The translations under genes and the position numbers were made by a program. From DASQFQ01 sp963802905 (GTDB lineage: Bacteria; Actinomycetota; Thermoleophilia; Solirubrobacterales; Solirubrobacteraceae): DNA of 64,000 nucleotides. Position 1 is the first letter of the stretch; each line of letters opens with the position of its first letter. The stretch lies in contig CAWDKH010000024.1 in assembly GCA_963802905.1 (NCBI GenBank), positions 4,701-68,700 on the forward strand, read 5' to 3'. This document shows positions 8,251 to 18,092 of the stretch, one piece after another. The notes beneath the pieces were generated by a model. It had not been told where the DNA came from. It saw only the letters and a list, made by a program, of their open reading frames with translations, and made no database searches.

Positions 8251-9333
8251 CTACGGCGTGAACTTGACGGTGATCACGTCGCCGTCCTGCATCGCGTAGT
8301 CGCGACCCTCCAGCCGCAGCACGCCCTTGTCGCGCGCCGGCGCGTAGCCGCCGGACTCGACCAGCGCGTCCCACCCGATGACCTCGGCGCGGACGAATCC
8401 GCGCTGGATGTCGGAGTGGATCTCGCCCGCGGCGTGCCACGCCGAGAGGCCGCGGCGCAGGTGCCAGGACTGCGCGGGCTTGTCCTCGCCGGCGGTGAAG
8501 AACGCGATCAGGTTCAGCAGCGAGAACGCGCCGTGCACGACCCGCGCGAGCCCGGACTCGGAGATCCCGAGCTCCTCGCGCATCGACGACGCCTCGTCGT
8601 CCTCGAGCTCGCCGAGCTCGGCCTCGAGCCGGGAGGAGATCGCGACCGCGGCGGCGTCGCGGCCCGACGCGTGCTCTGCCACGACGGCCGGCACCTCGTC
8701 GTCGCCCTCGGACACGTTCGCGACGTAGAGCACCGGCTTGGCGGTCAGCGCGCCGAGGTCGCGCGCCGCGTTCGGCGCGTCGTCGGGGACGGGCACGGAG
8801 CGCACGGGCCGCCCCGCCTGCAGCGCCTCGATCGCCGCCTGCAGCCACTTCTCCTCGGCCACCGACGAGCGGTCGCCCGAGCGCGCCTCGCGCACGACCC
8901 GCGCGTGCCGGCGCTCGGCCTGCTCGAGGTCGGCGTAGATCAGCTCGGTCTCGATCGTGTCCATGTCCGCGGCGGGGTCGACGCGGCCCTCCGGGTGGAT
9001 CACGTTCGGGTCGTCGTGTGCGCGGACGACGTGCAGCAGCGCATCGGTCTCGCGGATGTTGGCCAGGAACTGGTTGCCGAGGCCCTCGCCCTTGTGCGCG
9101 CCCGCCACGAGCCCGGCGATGTCGTGGAACTCGATCGTGTCCGGCACGACGTTCGAGGAGCGCACGATCCGCGCGACCTCGTTCAGCCGCTCATCCTCGA
9201 CCCCGACCACCGCGACGTTCGGCTCGATCGTCGTGAACGGGTAGTTCGCGGCCTGCGCGCCCGCCTGCGACAGCGCGTTGAACAGCGACGACTTGCCCGC
9301 GTTGGGCATGCCGACGATGCCGACCTTCATCAT
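8251..9333 (-). CDS. ychF: Redox-/ribosome-associated ATPase YchF (OLA1 family)
   Basis: 360 residues. The G1 loop GMPNAGKSS is at residues ~8-16, the G3 region is DIAGLVAGAHKGEGLGNQFL, and the specificity motif is NVSE in place of NKxD, which in this family favours ATP. A coiled coil lies in the middle (ELIYADLEQAERRHARVV). The C-terminal TGS domain ends EGRDYAMQDGDVITVKFTP. YchF binds ribosomes and modulates stress translation. Two tandem ATG codons open the gene. The first overlaps the stop of the PAP2 gene by 4 bp (ATGA), so the two are co-transcribed. Confidence 0.95.
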   Translation of the reverse strand: MMKVGIVGMPNAGKSSLFNALSQAGAQAANYPFTTIEPNVAVVGVEDERLNEVARIVRSSNVVPDTIEFHDIAGLVAGAHKGEGLGNQFLANIRETDALLHVVRAHDDPNVIHPEGRVDPAADMDTIETELIYADLEQAERRHARVVREARSGDRSSVAEEKWLQAAIEALQAGRPVRSVPVPDDAPNAARDLGALTAKPVLYVANVSEGDDEVPAVVAEHASGRDAAAVAISSRLEAELGELEDDEASSMREELGISESGLARVVHGAFSLLNLIAFFTAGEDKPAQSWHLRRGLSAWHAAGEIHSDIQRGFVRAEVIGWDALVESGGYAPARDKGVLRLEGRDYAMQDGDVITVKFTP

Positions 9334-9770
9334 CGGCCGAAGCTCCCCAGGAGCGTCCCGAGGCCCGCGCCGGCGGCTATGTCGGACGGGTAGTGCACGC
9401 CGAGGTACAGGCGCGAGAGCGCCATCGCCACCGCGCCGCAGTACAGCGGCCCGGTCGGCAGCAGCCCCGTGAACGCCCGCGCCGCCGCGAACGACGAGGT
9501 GGAGTGCGAGGACGGGAACGACAGGCCGGTCGGCGTCGCCATCAGGTGCGGCAGGTCCTCGACCACCGGCCGCGGGCGCCCGATCGACCACTTGATCGAG
9601 CTCGAGGTCAGATACGCGCAGCCGACGACCGCCGTCGCACGGATCCAGCGCGGGCGCTTCGCTCGATCCAACGCGGCGCCCGCCAGCCCCACGCCGAGCC
9701 AGACGAGCCCGTGCTCACCCAGCGCCGAGTAGCGGCGCACCCAGCGCACCGTCTCCGGCGTCCGCGCCAA
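9330..9770 (-). CDS. PAP2-family phosphatase
   Basis: 146 residues from a TTG start. The three phosphatase motifs are intact: KWSIGRPRP, PSSHSTSSFAAARAF and SRLYLGVHYPSDI. Several hydrophobic segments place it in the membrane, where relatives dephosphorylate phosphatidate or undecaprenyl/decaprenyl-phosphoryl lipids. The frame remains open upstream to a CTG at 9848 (reading STDAKQSLRVRANALDLALY), which looks like natural PAP2 N-terminus, so the true start may be about 26 codons earlier. It precedes ychF with a 4-bp overlap. Confidence 0.85.
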   Translation of the reverse strand: MARTPETVRWVRRYSALGEHGLVWLGVGLAGAALDRAKRPRWIRATAVVGCAYLTSSSIKWSIGRPRPVVEDLPHLMATPTGLSFPSSHSTSSFAAARAFTGLLPTGPLYCGAVAMALSRLYLGVHYPSDIAAGAGLGTLLGSFGR

Positions 9771-9844
9771 TGTGCGCAGGCGCTTGTAGAGCGCGAGATC
9801 CAGCGCGTTGGCGCGGACCCGCAGGGACTGCTTGGCGTCGGTGC

Positions 9845-10063
9845 TCAGAAGCCGATGCGGTGCTCGTCGGACTCGACGCGCAGGTAGACGACCTGCCCGA
9901 CGTCGACCAGAACGGCACCGTCGGCGGCCTCGACCTCGTGCCAGCGCTCCTTGCCGTCGCGCAGCACGGTGCGCAGCTCGTTGAGCTGCGACTCCGACAG
10001 CCGCAGCGAGAGCACCTGGCCGCCGGCGAAGCCGACCGCCGCCTTCCGCGTGGGATCAGGCAT
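9845..10063 (-). CDS. Small conserved-looking hypothetical protein
   Basis: 72 residues (MPDPTRKAAVGFAGGQVLSL start). There is no signal or membrane segment. The predicted structure is beta strand, a short helix (SESQLNELRTVLRD), then two strands ending VDVGQVVYLRVESDEH. The start overlaps the end of the epimerase gene by 8 bp and the stop is directly before the PAP2 frame, so it is part of that operon. I do not recognise it. The layout resembles small regulators that sense a ligand, but that is a guess. Confidence 0.6.
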   Translation of the reverse strand: MPDPTRKAAVGFAGGQVLSLRLSESQLNELRTVLRDGKERWHEVEAADGAVLVDVGQVVYLRVESDEHRIGF

Positions 10064-10469
10064 GGACAGCCGCCGGTTGCACGATCTCGGTCAAGACACC
10101 ACCTGAGGACGAAGGATGCAGGAACGCCACTTGCGACTGCCGGATACCCGTGCGCGGCGACTCGTCGATCAGCCGCAGTCCCTGGTCGCGCAGCCGCCGA
10201 AGGACGGCCTCGATGTCGTCGACCTGGTAGGCGACGTGGTGCAGCCCCGGGCCGCGCTTGGCCAGGAACTTGCCCACCGGCGTGTCGTCATGCAGCGGCG
10301 CGAGCAGCTCGACATGGTTCTCTCCGACGTCGAGCAATGCCGCCTCGACGCCCTGCTCCGACACCGTCTCGCGGTGCACGAGCGAGAGCCCGTAGACGTT
10401 GACGTGGAGGTCGATCGCCTCCTCGAGGTCGGTGACCGCGAGGCCGACGTGGTCGATACGCCCGAACAT
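10056..10469 (-). CDS. mce: Methylmalonyl-CoA epimerase (VOC family)
   Basis: 137 residues with the paired beta-alpha-beta-beta-beta modules of the vicinal-oxygen-chelate fold. Metal ligands are visible: His in RIDHVGLAV, His/Glu in ENHVELLAPL, His in GLHHVAYQVDDI, and Glu in GGVLTEIVQP. The sequence matches short bacterial (R)/(S)-methylmalonyl-CoA epimerases linking propionyl-CoA to succinyl-CoA. The mutase and carboxylase are not in the window. The ATG is 7 nt after TAGACT. Confidence 0.9.
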   Translation of the reverse strand: MFGRIDHVGLAVTDLEEAIDLHVNVYGLSLVHRETVSEQGVEAALLDVGENHVELLAPLHDDTPVGKFLAKRGPGLHHVAYQVDDIEAVLRRLRDQGLRLIDESPRTGIRQSQVAFLHPSSSGGVLTEIVQPAAVHA

Positions 10470-10476
10470 CGGCCGG

Positions 10477-10504
10477 AGTCTAGACGCACCCGCGCCGGTA
10501 GCCT
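10477..10504. promoter_or_regulatory. Divergent leaderless promoters for mce and lipid kinase
   Basis: TAGACT on the minus strand (10482 to 10477) ends 7 nt before the mce ATG. TAGCCT on the plus strand (10499-10504) ends 8 nt before the kinase GTG. No ribosome-binding site is seen in front of either start. Confidence 0.5.
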
Positions 10505-10512
10505 GGACTCGC

Positions 10513-11364
10513 GTGCGCATCGCGCTGATCGCCAACGCGGCCTCCGGAGGAGGCCTCGACACGGAGCCGCTCGCGGACAAGATGCGCCGCCACGGCGCAG
10601 AAGTCCGGGCTTGCGGCTGCGATCCCGAGGACTTCGCGGGCGCCGCCGAATGGGGCCCCGAGCGCGTCGCCGTGGCCGGTGGGGACGGCACGGTCGGCAC
10701 CGCCGCGGAGCTCGCCGGCCGCCTGAACGTCCCACTGGCGGTCATTCCGACCGGCACCGCCAACGACTACGCGCGCGCCTCCGAGCTGCCCACCGACCCC
10801 GACGAGGCATGCGACCTGGCCGCTACCGGCACCGAGCTGCGCCCGATGGAGCTCGGCCGCCTCGCTGACGGGCGCCCGTTCGTCAACGTCGCGAGCGCCG
10901 GCCTGGCCTCCGCCGCGGCCCGCCGTGCCGAGCCGCTCAAGTCGTTCTTCGGCCCGCTCGCCTATCCGCTGGGTGCGCTGCGCGCCGCCGTCTCCGAGCA
11001 GCCGCTGCGCTGCACGGTCTCCGCCGGCGGCGAGGAGGTCTTCGACGGCGAGGCCTGGCAGGCGATCGTGGCGGTCACCGGCGCGTTCGGCGGCGGCGCC
11101 GACATCGGCGCCGCAGACCCCGAGGACGGCGTGCTCGACGCCGCCATCCTGCCCGCCGGCTCGCGCTTCGGGCTCGCCCGCCGCGCCTGGGGCATGCGCC
11201 GCGGCACGATCGCCGAGCAGGGCGACGTCTGCCACGCCCGCGGCACCGTGGTCGAGGTCGACCTGCCGTCGGGCACCGAGTTCAACGTCGACGGCGAGGT
11301 GTGCGACCAGGGCATGGAGCGCATCACCGTCGAGCACCACGCCTACGACCTGGTGGTCGGCTGA
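10513..11364 (+). CDS. Diacylglycerol kinase-family lipid kinase
   Basis: 283 residues from GTG. The nucleotide-binding core is plain: NAASGGG near the start, VAVAGGDGTVGTAAEL, and IPTGTANDYARA. The C-terminal beta-rich part with NVASAGLAS and the DGE-type end (FNVDGEVC) matches DagK/YegS-like kinases that phosphorylate diacylglycerol or similar lipids at the inner membrane face. Its stop overlaps the mreB start (TGATG), giving a two-gene unit. Confidence 0.9.
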   Translation: MRIALIANAASGGGLDTEPLADKMRRHGAEVRACGCDPEDFAGAAEWGPERVAVAGGDGTVGTAAELAGRLNVPLAVIPTGTANDYARASELPTDPDEACDLAATGTELRPMELGRLADGRPFVNVASAGLASAAARRAEPLKSFFGPLAYPLGALRAAVSEQPLRCTVSAGGEEVFDGEAWQAIVAVTGAFGGGADIGAADPEDGVLDAAILPAGSRFGLARRAWGMRRGTIAEQGDVCHARGTVVEVDLPSGTEFNVDGEVCDQGMERITVEHHAYDLVVG

Positions 11365-12419
11365 TGCCGTTCGGCAACCGCGACCTCGCGGTCGACCTCG
11401 GCACCGCCAACACGCTCGTGTTCGAGCGCGGCCGCGGCATCGTCGTCTCCGAGCCGTCGGTGATCGCCGTCGACGCCGACCGCGGCGAGGTCTACGCCGT
11501 CGGCGACGAGGCGCACCGGATGATCGGCCGCACCCCCGCGACGATCTCCGCCACGCGCCCGCTGCGCCACGGCGTGATCGCCGACTTCGAGGTCACCGAG
11601 CAGATGCTGCGCTACTTCCTGCGCAAGGCGCAGGCCAGCCGCTGGTCGCGCCCGCGCGTCGTCATGTGCGTGCCGTCCGGCGTCACCGAGGTCGAGACGC
11701 GGGCGGTCGAGGAGGCGTGCCTGAGCGCCGGCGCGCGCCAGGTCGCGCTGATCGAGGAGCCGATCGCCGCCGCCATCGGGGCCGGGCTCGACATCGCCGA
11801 GCCGACCGGCCACATGGTCGTCGACATCGGCGGCGGCACGTCCGAGGTCGCGGTCATCTCGATGGGCGAGATCGTGGTGGAGAGCTCGCTGCGGCTGGCC
11901 GGCTACGACCTCGACGAGGCGATCATGGCCTACGTCCGCCGCCACGCGAACCTGGCGATCGGCCAGCCGAGCGCGGAGGAGATCAAGATGGTCGCCGGCT
12001 CCGCCTTCCCGATGCCGCAGACCGTCGAGGTCGAGGTGCGGGGCCGCGAGCTGCTCTCCGGCCTGCCGCGCACGGTGATGCTCGACTCCGACGACATCCG
12101 CGAGGCGCTCGCCGAGCCGGTGCAGACGATCGTCGACGCCGTCCGGGAGACGCTCGACCAGACGCCGCCCGAGCTGTCCTCGGACATCCTCGTCAACGGG
12201 ATCCTGCTGGCCGGCGGCGGCGCGCTGCTGCACGGGCTGGTCGAGCGGCTGGAGCAGGAGACCTCGATGCCGACGCGGATCGCCGACTCGCCGCTGACCT
12301 GCGTCGCCGTCGGCGCCGGCGAGTCGCTCGAGGAGTTCGAGGCGATCGCGCGGCGCCAGGCGCTCGCCCGCCGCTCCGCGCGCCGCCCGGGTGCGCGCTC
12401 GCATCGCATGCGCCGGTAG
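11364..12419 (+). CDS. mreB: Rod-shape actin homologue MreB
   Basis: 351 residues with the actin-fold phosphate loops: DLAVDLGTANTLVF at the N terminus, MVVDIGGGTSEVAVIS in the middle and GILLAGGGALLHGL near the C terminus. The RPLRHGVIADFEVTEQML segment is diagnostic of MreB/Mbl rather than FtsA or DnaK. MreB polymers guide lateral wall synthesis. No mreC or mreD follows, so this is an isolated copy. A basic, arginine-rich C-terminal tail (RRQALARRSARRPGARSHRM) replaces the usual short end and may bind lipid or nucleic acid; that is inference. Confidence 0.95.
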   Translation: MPFGNRDLAVDLGTANTLVFERGRGIVVSEPSVIAVDADRGEVYAVGDEAHRMIGRTPATISATRPLRHGVIADFEVTEQMLRYFLRKAQASRWSRPRVVMCVPSGVTEVETRAVEEACLSAGARQVALIEEPIAAAIGAGLDIAEPTGHMVVDIGGGTSEVAVISMGEIVVESSLRLAGYDLDEAIMAYVRRHANLAIGQPSAEEIKMVAGSAFPMPQTVEVEVRGRELLSGLPRTVMLDSDDIREALAEPVQTIVDAVRETLDQTPPELSSDILVNGILLAGGGALLHGLVERLEQETSMPTRIADSPLTCVAVGAGESLEEFEAIARRQALARRSARRPGARSHRMRR

Positions 12420-12422
12420 GCT
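12417..12422 (+). promoter_or_regulatory. Putative leaderless promoter formed by the mreB stop codon
   Basis: TAGGCT starts with the TAG stop of mreB and ends 9 nt before the ATG of the VOC gene; no Shine-Dalgarno is present in the 12-bp gap. Confidence 0.4.
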
Positions 12423-12431
12423 CGCGCCGCG

Positions 12432-12799
12432 ATGATCGACCACCTCAAGCTCTTCGTGGCCGACCCGGCCGCCAGCCGCGCGTTCTACGAGGCCGCGCTC
12501 AAGCCGCTCGGCTACCGCGTGATGCTCGAGCCGGCGCCGGGCGTGGTCGGCATGGGCGCCGACCGCCCCGACTTCTGGCTCGCGCCCGCCGACGGCCCGA
12601 CCACCTTCTCCCACGTCTGCTTCCGCGCCGACTCGGAGGAGCAGGTCAAGCGCTTCCACGCCGCGGCGCTCGCCGCCGGCGCGACCGACAACGGCCAGCC
12701 CGGCCCGCGGCCGCACTACCACCAGAACTACTACGGAGCGTTCGCGCTCGACCCCGACGGCAACAACGTCGAGGCCGTCTACCACGGCGCGATGCAGCC

Positions 12800-12803
<4 letters not shown>
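12432..12803 (+). CDS. VOC-family (glyoxalase/bleomycin-resistance-like) protein
   Basis: 123 residues, one VOC domain: MIDHLKLFVADPAASRAFYE, then SHVCFRADSEEQVKRFHAAA, then YYGAFALDPDGNNVEAVYHG. Possible metal ligands are the first His, the central His and the last Glu. The substrate cannot be inferred; relatives are lactoylglutathione-lyase-like or unknown. The stop TAG shares a CTAG palindrome with the stop of convergent ftsH. Confidence 0.8.
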
Positions 12804-14281
<1,478 letters not shown>

Positions 14282-14446
14282 CCAGGCCGAAACCGAGTCC
14301 CAGGAATACCAAGCTGGGGACTCTGGAACCGGGACCTGCTGGGTCGTCTGAGCGAGCAGCGTGAACAGCGTGGCCTCCCTGCCAGTGGTTGATCAGGCAG
14401 GTTGGCAGAGCCTACGCCGCTTCACAATGAGGCGTGGACCTTAGTT

Positions 14447-15229
14447 CTAGGCCTCGGCGCGGAGGATCTCCGCGAGCGCTGCGCGCCCCACTTCGAGCTG
14501 GCGCTCGTCCGGCTCGCGCGTGCCGATCAGCCGCTGGATCTCGAAGCCCGGCCGCCTGAGCGCCTGCGCGAGCTTCGTCTCGGCGTTGCGCTCGCACCAC
14601 GCGAACACCTCGACGGCCACCGCGGTCGACGCGAGCGCGACCGCGCCGCCCGCCACCGGGCCCGGCTTGTCGAGCGCGCGCCGCAGGATCAGGGTGCCGG
14701 CGAGGTTGGAGGCGAGCAGCGGCGCGACGAGGTGCGAGCCGCAGCGGTCGTGCTCCTTGGACGCGTCGCCGGCGTCCTCCTTGTCCTGCTCGTAGGCGGC
14801 GATCGCCTTGTGCTCGACGCCGTGGTACTCGGCGAGCTCGCCGCCGCGCAGCGCGAACAGCGCCGGCGCGACCGAGGCGATCGCGGCGATCGACTCGCCG
14901 CCGAAGCCGCGGAGGCGCTTGCGCGCGAGCGCACCGGTGAGGGAGGCGCCCGCCGCCACGGTCAGCACGGAGACGTCCTGGAACGGGAGCTTCACCTCGG
15001 GCAGCCCGCGCTTGACCAGCGGGATCACCGCCATCGCCTCGGCGAGCCGCGCGACGCCGCGCACGCCCGGCACGCTGTCGACGGCACGCAGCCGCGGCTT
15101 CTTGCCCGAGGCGACCTTGATCTCGCCCGCGTCGGTCCGCACCGCGGCGGCCCACTGGGTCGGGCCATGAACGAGCAGCCCGTTGCGCAGCGCCATCCCT
15201 CCGAGGCGGAGCTTCTTCGTTTCCGTCAT
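14447..15229 (-). CDS. DUF1385 family membrane protein
   Basis: 260 residues. The family landmarks are clear: GGMALRNGLLVHGPTQWAAA near the N terminus, then EYHGVEHKAIAAYE and HDRCGSHLV in the second half, which form a conserved His/Cys/Glu cluster (possible metal site). Several hydrophobic stretches follow. The function of DUF1385 is unknown. Its ATG overlaps the M20 stop by 4 bp (ATGA), so it ends the long pot-tauE-M20 chain. Confidence 0.85.
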   Translation of the reverse strand: MTETKKLRLGGMALRNGLLVHGPTQWAAAVRTDAGEIKVASGKKPRLRAVDSVPGVRGVARLAEAMAVIPLVKRGLPEVKLPFQDVSVLTVAAGASLTGALARKRLRGFGGESIAAIASVAPALFALRGGELAEYHGVEHKAIAAYEQDKEDAGDASKEHDRCGSHLVAPLLASNLAGTLILRRALDKPGPVAGGAVALASTAVAVEVFAWCERNAETKLAQALRRPGFEIQRLIGTREPDERQLEVGRAALAEILRAEA

Positions 15230-16524
15230 GCCAGCAGCCTCCTCGGCAGCTCGTAGAAGAACCGCGCGGCGAAGCCGAGGTCGCGGACGTCGATCCGCTC
15301 GTCGGCGCCGTGGACCAGCGGCCAGGTGTCGTACAGCGTCATGTTCTGCATCGGGAAGAAGCCGTAGGCGACGCAGTCGGGGAACGCGTCGCGGAACGTG
15401 CGCGAGTCGGTGAAGGCCCAGAACGCGATCGGCACGACCTCGGCGCCGGGCTCGGCGTCGCCGATCCAGTCGCGGATCGCGTCCATCAGCGGGGACTCGA
15501 CCGGCGAGCTGTTGCCGATCACTTCCTCGAGCGGCTCGATCTCGATCCCGTCGGTGTCGCCGAGCGCCTCGCGGACGCGGGCCATCGTCTCCTCGGCGCC
15601 CATGCCGGAGGGCATGCGGCAGTCGACCTTGAGCTCCGCACGGGCGGGGATCACGTTGATCTTGGCCGACGCCTCGATGATCGTGGGCGCGAAGGTGACG
15701 CCGAACGTCGGCTCGATCACCGCCGCAAGCCGCTCGTCGGTGCCGCGCATCGTGGCCAGCGCGCCGTCGGGGTCGGCGGGGTCGAGCCCCATCGCCGACA
15801 GGAAGGCGCGCGGCGGGTCGGTGAGGTCGTGGGTGACCGGCGCCCTGCCGAGCCGCTCGACGTACGGGAGCAGCTTGAGCAGCGCGTTGTCCGCGAGCGA
15901 AGGCAGCGACGCGTGGGCCGCGCGGCCGCTCGCGCGGACGGCGAAGCGGAACGTCCCCTTCTCGGCGCAGGCGACGCCGAAGAGGCGCCGCCCGTCATAC
16001 GGCACGACGCAGCCGGCGCCCTCGTTGAGCAGCATGTCGCAGCGCGCGAGGTCCGGGCGCTCCTGGACCAGCCACTGCGCGCCGACGAGCCCGCCGACCT
16101 CCTCGTCGGCGACCGAGATGATCTTCAGCTCGCCGCGCGGCGGCCGCCATCCCTCGCGCGCCAGCGCGGCGCCGGCGACGACCTCGGCGGCGGTCTGCGA
16201 CTTCATGTCGACCGCGCCGCGCCCCCACACGAAGCCGTCGTGCAGCTCGCCCGACCACGGGTCGCGCGACCAGTCCTCGGGCGACGCGAGCACGGTGTCG
16301 ACGTGCGAGAGGTAGCCGAGCACAGGACCCTCCGACTCCCCGCGAAGCCGCGCGACGAGGTTCGGCCGCTCGTCCGACGTGCCGGCGAGCTCGCACTCGA
16401 AGCCGGCCTCCTCCAGGTACGCCTTCAGCCACTGCTGGCACTCCCGCTCGTTGCCGGGCGGGTTGACGGTGTTGAAACGGATCAGGTGGCCGAGGACATC
16501 GGCGGTCTCCTCCTGGAGGTCCAC
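15226..16524 (-). CDS. M20-family zinc peptidase/deacylase
   Basis: 432 residues from a GTG that lies 5 nt after the TauE-like stop. M20 motifs: LSHVDTV (first zinc ligand), WGRGAVDMKSQ (bridging Asp), VADEEVGG (catalytic and zinc Glu), and HGADERIDV near the end; the dimerisation lid is in between. M20 enzymes remove N-acyl or aminoacyl groups (ArgE, DapE, carboxypeptidase, acetylpolyamine types). Placement at the end of a polyamine-type transporter operon suggests it processes the imported compound; that is inference. Confidence 0.85.
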   Translation of the reverse strand: MDLQEETADVLGHLIRFNTVNPPGNERECQQWLKAYLEEAGFECELAGTSDERPNLVARLRGESEGPVLGYLSHVDTVLASPEDWSRDPWSGELHDGFVWGRGAVDMKSQTAAEVVAGAALAREGWRPPRGELKIISVADEEVGGLVGAQWLVQERPDLARCDMLLNEGAGCVVPYDGRRLFGVACAEKGTFRFAVRASGRAAHASLPSLADNALLKLLPYVERLGRAPVTHDLTDPPRAFLSAMGLDPADPDGALATMRGTDERLAAVIEPTFGVTFAPTIIEASAKINVIPARAELKVDCRMPSGMGAEETMARVREALGDTDGIEIEPLEEVIGNSSPVESPLMDAIRDWIGDAEPGAEVVPIAFWAFTDSRTFRDAFPDCVAYGFFPMQNMTLYDTWPLVHGADERIDVRDLGFAARFFYELPRRLLA

Positions 16525-16529
16525 TCCGG

Positions 16530-17273
16530 TCAGGTTAGGGCCTGCGCGATGCAACCCGCCGCGGCCACCAGCAGCACGACGGCGATCGCCTTGATCAGCG
16601 CCGCCTCCGACAGCCGCCCCGTCAGGCGCGAGCCGAGCAGCGCGCCGGGGATCGACGCGGCGCCGCCGACCGCGATCAGGTCGAGGTCGGGCGCCGCGTT
16701 GGGGAGGTGCGCGAGCGAGCCGGCGACGCCGACGAAGACGCCCACGGTCACGTTCGTCCCGACCGCGCGCTGCGGCGTCTCGCCGACCCAGCGCAGGATC
16801 GCGGGCATCCGCAGCGAGCCGAGGATCAGGCCGACGAGCCCGCCGAGGAGCCCGATCACCGCGCCGCTCGCGACCGCCGCGCGGACGTCGAGCTCGCCAC
16901 CGTCGCCGCCCGCCGGCTTCGGGGGGTTGCGCAGCAACTCGACCGCGGACTGGATCAGCACGGCGGCGATGACGGCCAGCAGCAGCGAGTCCGGGATCGC
17001 GCCCGCGAGGTAGCCGCCGGCGACCGCGCCGACCACCGACGGCGGCGCCATCCACGCCACGAGCCGCCAGTTGATGCGGCCGTGGCGGATGTGCACGGTC
17101 GCCGCGGTCAGCGCGGCGATCGCGGAGATCGCGAGGTTGGCGCCGCCGCCCGCCGCGGTCGACGACGCGACGAGCAGCGTCGCCGGCAGCCGGATGTTGC
17201 CGAGCACGAGCCCGACCAGGCCGCCCGCGAAGGCGACCAGGAAGCACCACAGCGCGAAGAGCGCGAGGTCCAA
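16530..17273 (-). CDS. TauE/SafE (DUF81)-family membrane exporter/permease
   Basis: 247 residues, about eight hydrophobic helices in two homologous halves, each opened by the family motif: GGLVGLVLGNIRLPA and GGLVGLILGSLRMPAI. Members move sulfonates, sulfite or other organic anions. The start is TTG directly after the potC stop codon, so expression depends on the operon. The substrate is unknown. It may be the export or counter-flow partner of the neighbouring ABC importer. Confidence 0.85.
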   Translation of the reverse strand: MDLALFALWCFLVAFAGGLVGLVLGNIRLPATLLVASSTAAGGGANLAISAIAALTAATVHIRHGRINWRLVAWMAPPSVVGAVAGGYLAGAIPDSLLLAVIAAVLIQSAVELLRNPPKPAGGDGGELDVRAAVASGAVIGLLGGLVGLILGSLRMPAILRWVGETPQRAVGTNVTVGVFVGVAGSLAHLPNAAPDLDLIAVGGAASIPGALLGSRLTGRLSEAALIKAIAVVLLVAAAGCIAQALT

Positions 17274-18092
17274 CTACGCCGCGGGGACCGAGGACACTCC
17301 CTCGTCCCGCGTCAGGCGGTGCGCGAAGTACACGGGCACCGCCGAGAGCGCGATCACGAGCACGCCCACCACATTGACGATCGGGAGCTGGTTGGGTCGT
17401 GACAGGTTGGTGAGGATCCAGATCGGCAGCGTCTGCGACGCGCCGGCGGTGAACGTGGTGACGATCACCTCGTCGAACGAGAGCGCGAACGCGAGCAGCG
17501 CGCCCGCCACGAGCGCCGAGCGCAGCGCCGGGAAGGTGACGTAGCGGAACGTCTGCCAGGTCGAGGCGCCGAGGTCGGCCGAGGCCTCCTCGAACGAGCC
17601 CGACATCCGCCGCAGCCGCGCGACGGCGTTGTTGAAGATCACGACGATGCAGAACGTGGCGTGGCCGACGATCACCGTGAACAGGCCGAGCCCGACGCCG
17701 AACGGCTCGAGCACCTCGCGGAACGTCGCGTTGAGCGCCATGCCGGTGACGATGCCCGGCAGCGCGATCGGGAGCAGCACGAGGAACGACACCGCCTCGC
17801 GGCCGAAGAAGCGGTAGCGCGCGACCGCCAGCGCCGCCAGCGAGCCGAGCACGATCGCGATCGCCGTCGCGCCGAGCCCGGCCTTCAGCGACGTCAGCAG
17901 CGCGTCGCGGACGCCGGGGTTGTGGAACGCCTTGCCGAACCACTCGAGCGTGAAGCCGGGGATCGGCCACGTCTGCGTGCGCCGCTCGTTGAACGCGTAC
18001 AGCGCGATCACCAGCAGCGGGACGTAGATGAACGCGAGCGTGAGCCCGGTGAGGAACCGCAGCAGCGCGCGCATGCCGGGCGAGATCGCCAT
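17274..18092 (-). CDS. potC: Spermidine/putrescine-type ABC transporter permease PotC
   Basis: 272 residues, six predicted membrane helices. The EAA loop that docks on the ATPase is EEASADLGASTWQTFRYVTF. The first helix begins GLTLAFIYVPLLVIALYAFN, typical of PotC. The start overlaps the potB stop (ATGA). Works with PotA, PotB and PotD. Confidence 0.92.
   Translation of the reverse strand: MAISPGMRALLRFLTGLTLAFIYVPLLVIALYAFNERRTQTWPIPGFTLEWFGKAFHNPGVRDALLTSLKAGLGATAIAIVLGSLAALAVARYRFFGREAVSFLVLLPIALPGIVTGMALNATFREVLEPFGVGLGLFTVIVGHATFCIVVIFNNAVARLRRMSGSFEEASADLGASTWQTFRYVTFPALRSALVAGALLAFALSFDEVIVTTFTAGASQTLPIWILTNLSRPNQLPIVNVVGVLVIALSAVPVYFAHRLTRDEGVSSVPAA

Noticed and set aside
9018..9236. 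Small plus-strand frames inside ychF
   Set aside because: They are antisense to a highly conserved GTPase region and lack start signals.
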